This document shows positions 56,397 through 64,000 of a DNA stretch of 64,000 nucleotides, in pieces. The notes beneath the pieces were generated by a model that saw only the letters and a list, made by a program, of their open reading frames with translations, ran no database searches and had not been told where the DNA came from. Numbering within the stretch: the first letter of the stretch is position 1; the number at the start of each line of letters is the position of its first letter. A program made the translations under genes and the position numbers. Source of the stretch: Bacteroidales bacterium (GTDB taxonomy: Bacteria; Bacteroidota; Bacteroidia; Bacteroidales; UBA4417). Where the stretch lies: positions 1 through 64,000 of the forward strand of contig JADJHD010000022.1 in the NCBI GenBank assembly GCA_016707705.1, read 5' to 3'.

Positions 56397-59300
56397 TCAG
56401 TATTTAATTATATGAAAAGTTGAGATCAGAAACTGGCCTGAATATATTCTTATGGCGTATAAACCGGAAGGAAATGTGCTGATATCCATGTATGGGATTT
56501 CTCCACTTATCTTTTGCACATTTGATTCAAATGATCTGCCGTCACTCATCGTAAGCATTACTGCATAAAGGCCATTATGAGGCAGTTTGTCAATATAAAA
56601 TCCGCTATGGCAGGGATTGGGGTAAACTGAAATCCGGGGGGTTATCTCTCCCCCTTCATCAGGAATAAACACCGAAATCTTATATCCTTCAATTCGCAGT
56701 TGTGCATTTGATACTTCCGGATGCACCGGTGACAGCTCTATCTTTTCGGAAAAAAAGCGCTCATACCCTGCCTTTTCACCAATCAGCAAGTATTCCCCAA
56801 ATGGAAGGTCAGGAATATCAAAACTCCCATCTGCATTAACCATAGTCCAGCCTAAAAGATATGCTCCGGATTTATCATAGAGCAACACCGCTATATCTCC
56901 GCAAACCTGTCCGCTGGTTCCGCCCACACAGTTTCCGCCAATAAACCCTTCTCCCAGGGGAAGAACTGAATGCAGTCCGACAAGCTGCACATCAAGATCA
57001 AAGGTTTCCTCGCTAACCGGAATTCTATAAGCGTCTTCCCAATGAATTCGGTTAAAGTAATAAGACGGTGCATAGGTGGGGAACTGTTGTTTATCGGGAA
57101 CAACATAAAGGTAATAATCTCCTTCAACAAGGTGATTTAAGGTAAACTCACCATCATTAGTGACAAACGCAGCTCTTTCCGTTTCATAAACTCCATCCCT
57201 CTCTTTGAATACATGAATTCCTGAGCCTGCAGCAAGAGTTTCTCCTGCCAGAATCCGCCCATGTATTGAAAACCCTTTCTTTAAGCTGATTTCAATCGTA
57301 TCTGTCATGGTTCCACAGGGAGAACTTGCAGAAAGAACCAATTTGAAAAAAGAATTCTGAAGATCACTTGCACCCGGAGTATAAAACGTTATCACTGTAT
57401 CAGCATCCATGAATTGGCCATCACCGAGGGATTGCCAGTGATGAATCTGTCCTTCCCCCACTGATGCCGCTGAAGTCTCAAAAAGTACATCATTAAACAT
57501 GGTAGTATCAGATCCTGCAAATGCAAATGGAGGCTGGCTGAAAAATATTATTGTCCGGTCACTGATATGAAATCCGGTCCCGGAAACAGTTAGGGTCAGT
57601 TCAACTTCTCCAATAGAATAATCGATTGGACCGGGGAAATAAGCCGGTTTCAATATGTGGCTTCCACTAAAGGTACCATCACCGGAAGTAGTCCAGGAAA
57701 TATTTTCATAGTTGAAGGCAGTTGCCTTGTCAAGAACTATACTTGAATTGATGCAAATAGCAGAATCAGGCCCGGCATATGGACTCAGCTGAGCAATAAT
57801 ATATTCACTTTCATGGCCTTCCACCTGATCGAAAAACCCATCCGCCAGGTTATCATAGGCGGAAACTGCAATAGTATCAAAAACCGAATGGGAGGTTAGA
57901 GTGAAGGAGCTTACATTGCCAGCATCCATTTTGCTTGAATACGCGAATCCGTCAAAACTTCCCGAGTAAACATAATATCCACCCAAATCAGCTGTTTCAA
58001 CCGGGTCCCAAGACACCAGAACATCAGCACCCACCTGCTTCTTAACAACATTTGCCGGTGGGAGTATTGGTGAAGCCGTATCCGGTTCTGAAAGAGGGTT
58101 CATATACTGAACCATCCCAAAGCTCCCATCATCCAGTTTATCGAATATCATGCTGTCAATGGTTGCAGTCTGCATTGTCCCCCAATAGTTGTTTTCTGCA
58201 TAAATCAATACAGGTGACCTGTTCATAAAACTATTGGTATCACCATTATTCAGAAAAGTATTATTATGAATTCCTTCTGAAAGGGCAACCTCTATCAGGA
58301 ATGATTTTCCGTTATTGCTATAAAGTGTGTTATGCTGGAATTCATTGGCAACGTCAGTATAATTCCCGGCCGGACTAATTCTTACCCCTCCCTTGTTCCT
58401 GAGGATAGAATTTCCATTTATCCTGTTCCCTGTTGAACTGTCAGAAAGCTGGATTGCCCACTCGGTATTTCCGGAGAAATAATTCTCTGTCACATCTGTC
58501 CTTGTGGAATGGTAAAGGTTTACTCCCACAGCATTCCCTGTAAAATAATTGCCTTTTAGAATAGTTGAATCCTGATAAACCCTTGCTCCCTCAAATACAT
58601 TATTTATTACATAATTATTGAGCAATTGGTTATGACCGGGATCAGGATTTCCATCATTTCCAATATAGAAACCGATATAGTTCCGTCTAAGGGTATTACC
58701 CCTGAAAAGGTTATTTCTTACGGTACCATTACAATTTCCTATTGTCACACCAATAAGGTAATTATCAGTGATCAAGTTATTTTCAAATATATTGTCTGAA
58801 GCCGGATAGCCTGAAGGGAAAAACACACCAAGACTTGTTTCACTTATTCTGCAATTTCTTACAACCGTTCCTTTGGCCGAATTCATATAAAAGCCATAAT
58901 CACTTTTCCGAATAAGGCAATTCTCAATCAGCACGCCTGCATCACCAGATACAGTTACAGAGTAGCTGCTGTGGAAAATTGATGCATGCGACATAATTGT
59001 TCCTGAGACATAATTGCCCGCGTCATCAAGAACAGTTTGAGCACTATCGAATACTATTCCCCTCCACAAGGCTGGATTGGGATTTTGTACATTAATAAAA
59101 TAAATGCTGTCGGAAGCCGTCCCGCTTGCAAGCAAATCACCCCTCACAATCAGACGTGTATCAGTAGAGAATCTTATCAGCGTCCCAGGTTCAATGGTAA
59201 GAGAAATTCCTTTTGGAACAATCAGGTCCTGAATAACGATATATGGATTGTTAGCCTTGCTGAAGGTCGTATTCTCAGTGAGGGTTCCGCTGACAATAAC

Positions 59301-59483
59301 CTGAGCAGAAGAGGTAATTGCAAACAGAAGCAAAAGAACCACAAGCGGGAGAAACTTAATACCGGGAAATACATAATCCCTCAGCTTTGCATCATCCTTA
59401 GCACACAGTCGTCGACTGCTCAGATGGATGAGACGTTGCCTTGCAACTTTAAGCAATAGGAAAAGGGACAATTTCCTTCTCAA
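56397..59483 (-). CDS. T9SS-secreted right-handed beta-helix protein
   Basis: 1028 residues. The signal peptide is preceded by an unusually long positive N-region; the hydrophobic core is FLPLVVLLLLFAITSSAQ (about residues 43-61). Residues about 65-460 are a parallel beta-helix of the NosD/PbH1 kind, with many N-turns (IENCLIRKSDYGFYMNS, VRNCRISETSLGVFF, NNLITDNYLIGVTIGN, NRINGNSILRNKGGVRIS). A fibronectin III-like domain follows (about 475-560), then Ig-like modules and a carboxypeptidase-regulatory-like part (SIHGRILAGETLAAGSGIHV). Residues about 950-1028 (ISVYPNPCHSGFYID to LISTFHIIKY) are a T9SS sorting domain. Such helices bind or cleave polysaccharides; no catalytic set is evident. It lies about 100 bp after the STN-barrel gene on the same strand. 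Confidence 0.9.
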   Translation of the reverse strand: MRRKLSLFLLLKVARQRLIHLSSRRLCAKDDAKLRDYVFPGIKFLPLVVLLLLFAITSSAQVIVSGTLTENTTFSKANNPYIVIQDLIVPKGISLTIEPGTLIRFSTDTRLIVRGDLLASGTASDSIYFINVQNPNPALWRGIVFDSAQTVLDDAGNYVSGTIMSHASIFHSSYSVTVSGDAGVLIENCLIRKSDYGFYMNSAKGTVVRNCRISETSLGVFFPSGYPASDNIFENNLITDNYLIGVTIGNCNGTVRNNLFRGNTLRRNYIGFYIGNDGNPDPGHNQLLNNYVINNVFEGARVYQDSTILKGNYFTGNAVGVNLYHSTRTDVTENYFSGNTEWAIQLSDSSTGNRINGNSILRNKGGVRISPAGNYTDVANEFQHNTLYSNNGKSFLIEVALSEGIHNNTFLNNGDTNSFMNRSPVLIYAENNYWGTMQTATIDSMIFDKLDDGSFGMVQYMNPLSEPDTASPILPPANVVKKQVGADVLVSWDPVETADLGGYYVYSGSFDGFAYSSKMDAGNVSSFTLTSHSVFDTIAVSAYDNLADGFFDQVEGHESEYIIAQLSPYAGPDSAICINSSIVLDKATAFNYENISWTTSGDGTFSGSHILKPAYFPGPIDYSIGEVELTLTVSGTGFHISDRTIIFFSQPPFAFAGSDTTMFNDVLFETSAASVGEGQIHHWQSLGDGQFMDADTVITFYTPGASDLQNSFFKLVLSASSPCGTMTDTIEISLKKGFSIHGRILAGETLAAGSGIHVFKERDGVYETERAAFVTNDGEFTLNHLVEGDYYLYVVPDKQQFPTYAPSYYFNRIHWEDAYRIPVSEETFDLDVQLVGLHSVLPLGEGFIGGNCVGGTSGQVCGDIAVLLYDKSGAYLLGWTMVNADGSFDIPDLPFGEYLLIGEKAGYERFFSEKIELSPVHPEVSNAQLRIEGYKISVFIPDEGGEITPRISVYPNPCHSGFYIDKLPHNGLYAVMLTMSDGRSFESNVQKISGEIPYMDISTFPSGLYAIRIYSGQFLISTFHIIKY

Positions 59484-59580
59484 ATTTCTATCCTTTGGTT
59501 TAGTCTGTACAATTATTAATACTATCCTGCACGAGCAGGCAATTTCAATAGTTGTTGAAGGACTCGGTCAAATGAGACTC

Positions 59581-60909
59581 TCAGAACCTAACAAAAATAC
59601 CGGTTTTAATGTTTACTTGATTAATTTTCTTGTTTATGCCCAAATCTTTAAACTGGGAACCAAGTTGAAATCGATAGTTAGCTTCAGCCAGCAGGCCTGT
59701 CTTATCATTGAATGAAATGCGTGTTCCCAGCCCGGCCTGAACCGAAAGCATAAAGCCAGCCAATTGTTGTTTGCTTATCCAATCGACTGGGTACGTTTCT
59801 ACAGGTTCGAAAGTAAGTGCCCTGGAACGAATCAGAAATCCGGGAATCAGTCCGGCAGTAAGGAAACATTCGGTACGCCTGAGCTGAAGAAGGTCATACC
59901 TGAATACAAATGGAAATTCCAGATAATGGAAAGAGTTTGAGTTGGAATAGGAGAATTCTTTGGCATCAACAGGTACATATGTTGAATCTGTAACATAGAA
60001 CCAAGCTGTATCAATATCGCTGACTGTATAATAGCTTTCAACAGTATCTTTCTTATAAAAACCACCACTGAGCTGTTTATAGGAGTAATCAAACTCTTCT
60101 CCCAGCCTTGTGGAGGCGATTCCCGCCGACAAACTCCAATTTATGAAATCATAACCAATACTGGCAGCTACTGAATGATTCAGCAGGCTTGCTGAGATTG
60201 CTTCATTGTATTTCCCCATCAACTCTTCCGACAGATTTCCATCAGGGGTGTACTTTGGCTTTCCGAGAGATTGTTCGAATGTTAGGGTTCCAAACCAGCC
60301 TCTTTTATTATTGGGCACAATAAACAAGGTGCTGTCGTTGTTTTCCGGTGAAACTCCGGGATTGACCACTGCCGGCAGAAAGACGGTGTCGCGCATCAGG
60401 ATGGAGTCATGGACAATTGTCGTATTGGAGAGGAATACAGTATCGGTTCTTAATAAAGTAACAGTATCCGTAGTTCTGATAAATATGGTATCCTTTCCCG
60501 AAATTTTTGAAGAGGATGGCGGCTTAGCCTGTGTTACAGGAGTTTGCACCGGGACAGGGATTACAGGAGGATTTTCCTTAATCCTTTCTTTATAGATGAC
60601 TATCTGGCTGCCCATTTCCCTGAATTTTAGTTCGGGATCATTAAAAATTGTTTTCAGGGCTTCTGATAAAGGCTGGGATTTAATATTAACGGATATTTTC
60701 CTATTGCTAAGAAGTTGCTGGGGATCGTAAGAAAATCGAAGATTGGTTTCTTTACCAAGAAGAATAAGGCATTCAGAAACAGTTTTATTGGAAGCCTGTA
60801 TGCTGACGGTACGATTTAATGCCGAAGGCTGAGCCAATAATGACCCAGCCTTCCATAACAATAGAATCAATACTGTAAAACTAACGCAATACCGCTTAGT
60901 CAATAGCAT
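59581..60909 (-). CDS. STN-domain outer-membrane beta-barrel protein
   Basis: 442 residues. Signal peptide (1-27, ending SLLAQ). Residues about 33-108 form an STN (secretin/TonB short N-terminal) domain: VSIQASNKTVSECLILLGKE, LRFSYDPQQLLSNRKIS and VNIKSQPLSEALKTIFNDPE. A Pro-rich linker is followed by a stretch (about 139-180) with repeated DTV-L units (TDTVTLL, TDTVFL, RDTVFL). The rest (about 205-442) is a small outer-membrane barrel of the OMP_b-brl kind, ending VNIKTGIFVRF. In FecA-like systems the STN domain contacts FecR in the periplasm; here it is on a small barrel without a TonB plug. It starts 26 bp after fecR. A signal-sensing role is inferred. Confidence 0.85.
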   Translation of the reverse strand: MLLTKRYCVSFTVLILLLWKAGSLLAQPSALNRTVSIQASNKTVSECLILLGKETNLRFSYDPQQLLSNRKISVNIKSQPLSEALKTIFNDPELKFREMGSQIVIYKERIKENPPVIPVPVQTPVTQAKPPSSSKISGKDTIFIRTTDTVTLLRTDTVFLSNTTIVHDSILMRDTVFLPAVVNPGVSPENNDSTLFIVPNNKRGWFGTLTFEQSLGKPKYTPDGNLSEELMGKYNEAISASLLNHSVAASIGYDFINWSLSAGIASTRLGEEFDYSYKQLSGGFYKKDTVESYYTVSDIDTAWFYVTDSTYVPVDAKEFSYSNSNSFHYLEFPFVFRYDLLQLRRTECFLTAGLIPGFLIRSRALTFEPVETYPVDWISKQQLAGFMLSVQAGLGTRISFNDKTGLLAEANYRFQLGSQFKDLGINKKINQVNIKTGIFVRF

Positions 60910-60935
60910 ATTGTTTATGATGGAGATTAACCAGT

Positions 60936-61949
60936 TTATTTATTCACCAGGTAATCTTTTCCATTATTGACAAACTGAAGGTTATGAACAAGTTTCAGAA
61001 CTTCCAGCACGGAGTCGAGCGATTCGTTATCGAATGTGGCAGTTAGTTTTAGTTGACAAAGATCTTTATCAGCCAGACTGAAGGTAACACCGTACTTTTG
61101 GCCGATTGCACCTAAGACTTTATCGAGGGAGGTTTCACTGAACACAAGAACTCCGGTTTTCCAACTGAGGTAATTGGGTTCATCATTAACGAGACGTGCA
61201 ATTTGTCCGGTGAGCCGATCAAAAACGCCTTTCTCGCCTTTTGTGAGAGTAACCTGTCCCAGGATATTATCTGACTTATCTACATGATAAAAAAGAACTT
61301 TACCTGAATTTACCACTACTTCGATCCGGTTTGATTCAGGGTATGCCTTCACGTTGAAGGAAGTACCGAGAACTTTTATCCGGGCATCGCCACTTTCAAT
61401 AATGAAGGGCCTGGATGGGTCATGAGCAATTTCAAAGAATGCTTCTCCCCAAAAGTAAACCTCTCTGTTATTTCCACCAAATTTTTCGGGAAATTTGATA
61501 GTGGAGGCGGAATTCAGGAATATTGTAGAACCATCGGAGAGACTCAGTGGTGCTGATGTCGTTGCCCCGCTGGCAAAGGTTTTTTCGCTGCTGCGATTAA
61601 AAAAGAATTGAGAAATTGCCAGCCCAATAATCAGAACAGCTGCAACTCTCATGGCATACCAGCCAATACCCCTTACAGGCATCTGCCTGACAACAGGTTT
61701 GTGATTTCTGGCAGGTGAAGTGGCTTCAATCCTTGATGACACCTTTTCCCATGCACCATTAACATCGAATTCACCGGAAGCAACTGTAACACCAGCCAAC
61801 TTCCAGGTACCCGACATCTCCTCAAAAATTTTCTTGTACTCCTCATTACTTTGAATCAAACCGGAAATCACACGTTGTTCATCTGCTGAACATTCGCCAG
61901 CAATGAAGCGTGTAATTTTGTTTTTAATATCCCGGTTTTCGAAGTACAT
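60936..61949 (-). CDS. FecR family anti-sigma factor
   Basis: 337 residues. Cytoplasmic N-terminal part (1-95) that would hold the sigma factor, one membrane segment (about 99-117; YAMRVAAVLIIGLAISQFFF), periplasmic FecR domain (about 125-225; LSDGSTIFLNSASTIKFPEK, EVYFWGEAFFEIAHDPSRPF, VLGTSFNVKAYPESNRIEVV) and a C-terminal DUF4974 domain (about 265-337; VFSETSLDKVLGAIGQKYGV, LDSVLEVLKLVHNL). It lies between the STN-barrel gene (26 bp) and the sigma gene (68 bp upstream). The 68-nt gap holds an ECF-type promoter, so fecR is probably under control of the sigma factor it binds. Confidence 0.95.
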   Translation of the reverse strand: MYFENRDIKNKITRFIAGECSADEQRVISGLIQSNEEYKKIFEEMSGTWKLAGVTVASGEFDVNGAWEKVSSRIEATSPARNHKPVVRQMPVRGIGWYAMRVAAVLIIGLAISQFFFNRSSEKTFASGATTSAPLSLSDGSTIFLNSASTIKFPEKFGGNNREVYFWGEAFFEIAHDPSRPFIIESGDARIKVLGTSFNVKAYPESNRIEVVVNSGKVLFYHVDKSDNILGQVTLTKGEKGVFDRLTGQIARLVNDEPNYLSWKTGVLVFSETSLDKVLGAIGQKYGVTFSLADKDLCQLKLTATFDNESLDSVLEVLKLVHNLQFVNNGKDYLVNK

Positions 61950-61962
61950 ATTTACTTTTTTA

Positions 61963-62001
61963 CGCTATTAAGACAACTGAAAAGGAGTTTACCCCTACAA
62001 G
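61963..62001 (-). promoter_or_regulatory. candidate ECF-sigma autoregulatory promoter before fecR
   Basis: Minus-strand blocks TTGTAGGGGTAAA, an 11-nt spacer and TTGTCTTA, then AATAGCG, 19 nt before the fecR ATG. I recall similar GTAGGGGTAAA/GTCTTA pairs before fecR genes in other Bacteroidota, where the ECF sigma drives its own anti-sigma. A second copy lies at 55891-55929. Confidence 0.6.
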
Positions 62002-62017
62002 CATTAAAAATATTTTT

Positions 62018-62596
62018 TTACTTTATCCACATTGAATTGATAATCAGTAATATAGTTGGTATAAATTCTCTGAGATAATGTCTCAGAAAATCCAAAGCAC
62101 GAGTCATTTGGGTTTCAACGGTCTTAACATTAATACCCAGCTTATCAGCAATTTCGTGATACTTGAGTCCTTCGAAACGGCTTAACTGGAATATTTCCCT
62201 TCTTTTTTCGGGGAGTTGCATTATAGCTTTGCTCACCTGTTCCGAAAGTTCGGCATCTGACTCATAATGATTGCCTCCGGATACCTCATCAACTTCGAAC
62301 CCTACGAAATCGACATACTTTCTCTGGATTTCCAGGTGACGGATATGGTTGAGGGAATGGTTACCTGCAGCCTTGTAGAGATAACTTTTAAGTGAAGTGG
62401 TAATTACCAGATCTTCACGACGGATCCACATCTTGCAAAACAAATCCTGGACTATCTCCTCAGCAATGAGAGGATCAAGGACAAACCTCAGGGAATAGCC
62501 GCATAGTTCAGAATAATAGGCCCTGAATATCCTTTCGAATATTTTACGGTCTCCATTCTTAAGGCCAGTAATTAATATGAGGTCTTCTTCTGTCAT
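62018..62596 (-). CDS. ECF RNA polymerase sigma factor
   Basis: 192 residues. Region 2 (about 20-88): FERIFRAYYSELCGYSLRFV, AEEIVQDLFCKMW and SYLYKAAGNHSLNHIRHLEI. Region 4 (about 120-175): AIMQLPEKRREIFQLSRFEG and LKYHEIADKLGINVKTVETQ, with the recognition helix at the end. This is the RpoE-like group paired with FecR in Bacteroidota. Residues 176-192 are a short hydrophobic tail (FIPTILLIINSMWIK), often seen in this group. It lies 68 bp upstream of fecR, in a cassette with an STN-domain barrel protein. A housekeeping-type promoter lies upstream at 62708-62736. Confidence 0.95.
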   Translation of the reverse strand: MTEEDLILITGLKNGDRKIFERIFRAYYSELCGYSLRFVLDPLIAEEIVQDLFCKMWIRREDLVITTSLKSYLYKAAGNHSLNHIRHLEIQRKYVDFVGFEVDEVSGGNHYESDAELSEQVSKAIMQLPEKRREIFQLSRFEGLKYHEIADKLGINVKTVETQMTRALDFLRHYLREFIPTILLIINSMWIK

Positions 62597-62707
62597 TTAG
62601 GCCGGTTGGGGTAATACCAGATTCGTAAAACGATAAAAATGATCAGTTTATAGCTGCAATCACATATAATTCAAGACGCAAGGAATTCTTTGCTGTCTTT
62701 CGGAATA

Positions 62708-62736
62708 CAAACCTAAGTACAATATTCCTATGCAAA
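62708..62736 (-). promoter_or_regulatory. promoter for the ECF sigma gene
   Basis: On the minus strand TTTG (62733-62736), 17-nt spacer, TAGGTTTG (62708-62715, exact TAnnTTTG). It lies about 110 nt before the sigma ATG, just past the stop of the aldehyde dehydrogenase gene. Confidence 0.5.
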
Positions 62737-62758
62737 GTTGATATAATTTCAGGAACAA

Positions 62759-64000
62759 TCAACTATTCTTTACCAAAATCCGGGGTTCCATCATATCGAG
62801 AATAGCATACCTGATCCCTTCACGACCCAGCCCCGACTCCCTGATTCCTCCGTATGGCATATGATCTACACGGAATGTAGGCACATCATTTATTATTACT
62901 CCACCGACCTCAAGATTATTGAATGCATCATTCATTTCCTGCAGACTGTCAGTAAAAACACCGGCCTGTAATCCGAAGCAACCTTCATTCACCCGTTCAA
63001 TTCCCTGCTGAAAATTGTCGATCTGCTCAACAACCACCACCGGTCCGAAAATTTCCTCACAGCAAACTTTCATTCCTATATTGGTACCTGTAATCACGGT
63101 AGGTTCATAATAACCGCCATCCCGCTTGCCTCCGCATATCAGACTTGCACCCTCCTCGATGGCCTCCTGAACCCATAGTTCAACTCTTCTGGCATTGGCT
63201 TCATCAATCATAACAGAGATGTCAGTAGATGAGTTTAGGGGATCGCCTTTAACAAGAGCATTTGTTTTTGCAGCAAACTGATTAATAAAGGAATGAAAGA
63301 CATCCTTATGTATATATATGCGTTGAGTATGGATGCATACCTGACCGGAATAGGCGAAGCTTCCGTAAACACATTTATTGACGGCATCTTCAATGTTTGC
63401 AGATGAAGAGATAATTACTCCGGCATTGCCTCCCAATTCAAGGACAACTTTCTTGTGCCCGGCGTTTTTCTTCATATTCCAGCCAACAACAGGTGATCCT
63501 GTAAATGAAAGCAAACTGATCCTTTCATCGGTAACAAGTTGATTCCCTATCTGCCTGTTCATGGGCAAAATTGAGACTGCGCCTTTTGGAAGGGCTGTTT
63601 TATCAATAAGTCTGCTGAGAAGCAAAACAGATAATGGGGTAGAAGATGATGGCTTCAGTATGATCGGACAACCAGCTGCTATTGCAGGTGCAATCTTATG
63701 CACAGCCAGATTCATTGGAAAGTTGAAGGGAGAAATCCCTGCCACTATTCCAACCGGGAAATATTTAACCCATCCTTCCTTACCCTTTCCGGCGGGAGTC
63801 CAGTCCAGTGACATTGATTCCCTTGGAAGACGACGGCTTTCTTCAGCTGCAACCCGGAAACATTGTATCGATCTGTCTATTTCCCCTATAGCATACCGGA
63901 TAGGTTTGCCTGATTCAAGACTAAGAATCTCAGCAAAGTGTTGCTTATCGGAAGCAAGACCATTAGCCAGTTCCATTAAGATATCATATTTGCTGAAAGA
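62759..64000 (-). CDS. aldehyde dehydrogenase family protein, 5' end cut by window
   Basis: The frame is open to the right edge; 413 residues are visible and the N-terminal part lies outside. NAD(P)-dependent oxidation of an aldehyde to an acid. Motifs: GISPFNFPMNLAVHKIAPAI and PIILKPSSSTPLS (cofactor site), SFTGSPVVGW, the active-site Glu in VVLELGGNAG, the catalytic Cys in YSGQVCIHTQR, EEIFGPVVVV and MPYGGIRESGLGREG. All key residues are present. The GQVCIHTQRIYIH form resembles lactaldehyde/phosphonate-linked and non-phosphorylating glyceraldehyde-type members, but the substrate cannot be told from this. It lies upstream of the sigma cassette on the same strand, separated by a promoter. 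Confidence 0.94.
   Translation of the reverse strand, partial: SFSKYDILMELANGLASDKQHFAEILSLESGKPIRYAIGEIDRSIQCFRVAAEESRRLPRESMSLDWTPAGKGKEGWVKYFPVGIVAGISPFNFPMNLAVHKIAPAIAAGCPIILKPSSSTPLSVLLLSRLIDKTALPKGAVSILPMNRQIGNQLVTDERISLLSFTGSPVVGWNMKKNAGHKKVVLELGGNAGVIISSSANIEDAVNKCVYGSFAYSGQVCIHTQRIYIHKDVFHSFINQFAAKTNALVKGDPLNSSTDISVMIDEANARRVELWVQEAIEEGASLICGGKRDGGYYEPTVITGTNIGMKVCCEEIFGPVVVVEQIDNFQQGIERVNEGCFGLQAGVFTDSLQEMNDAFNNLEVGGVIINDVPTFRVDHMPYGGIRESGLGREGIRYAILDMMEPRILVKNS

Overview
The window comes from a member of the Bacteroidota, probably an environmental, Bacteroidales-like lineage. Four secreted proteins end in type IX secretion system (T9SS) sorting domains. There are two TonB-dependent receptors with carboxypeptidase-like N-terminal domains, an ECF sigma/FecR/STN cassette, OmpA-like and small beta-barrel proteins, and many TAnnTTTG-type -7 promoter elements. 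No tRNA, rRNA, CRISPR array or prophage was seen.

Layout. 1-14.7 kb: a secreted nuclease/receptor region. It holds the end of one endonuclease/exonuclease/phosphatase (EEP) gene, pyrC with a MORN lipoprotein, a dolichol-phosphate-mannose-type glycosyltransferase, then a minus-strand run EEP nuclease > TonB receptor > phospholipase-D-like T9SS protein, divergent from TonB receptor > DUF5689 lipoprotein. 14.7-22.6 kb: a small beta-barrel, a subtilase, a delta-60/PKD T9SS protein and a TPR-LuxR regulator. 22.7-28.6 kb: mfd (frameshifted), a REP-associated transposase with its hairpin, rubrerythrin and a beta-barrel protein. 28.6-34.4 kb: a minus-strand cluster of secreted proteins of unknown function ending in an OmpA-family protein. 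34.5-37.1 kb: a TPR histidine kinase and its LuxR-type response regulator. 37.4-47.8 kb: housekeeping genes (class I fructose bisphosphatase, aspartate kinase, a phosphofructokinase with the pyrophosphate-type signature, an RND/MMPL exporter, rfbA, a polyprenyl synthetase, an ABC-F ATPase). 47.9-62.6 kb: a 2508-residue T9SS protein, a T9SS beta-helix protein, and an STN-barrel protein/FecR/ECF sigma cassette. 62.8-64 kb: an aldehyde dehydrogenase cut by the window edge.

Most notable points. (1) A 39-nt promoter-like element just upstream of fecR recurs, 32 of 39 positions identical and ungapped, upstream of the giant T9SS gene. This suggests the ECF sigma factor controls both. (2) The cassette has an STN-domain small beta-barrel in the place of a TonB receptor. 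(3) Three genes are broken by six single-base deletions, five of them repaired by lengthening a run of identical bases. That pattern points to sequencing or assembly error rather than real gene decay. (4) The first 14.6 kb looks like a surface nuclease plus uptake system.

Several starts were moved inward from the longest open frame because the extensions carry terminators or unconserved sequence: the glycosyltransferase, aspartate kinase, rfbA, the ABC-F gene and two secreted proteins.
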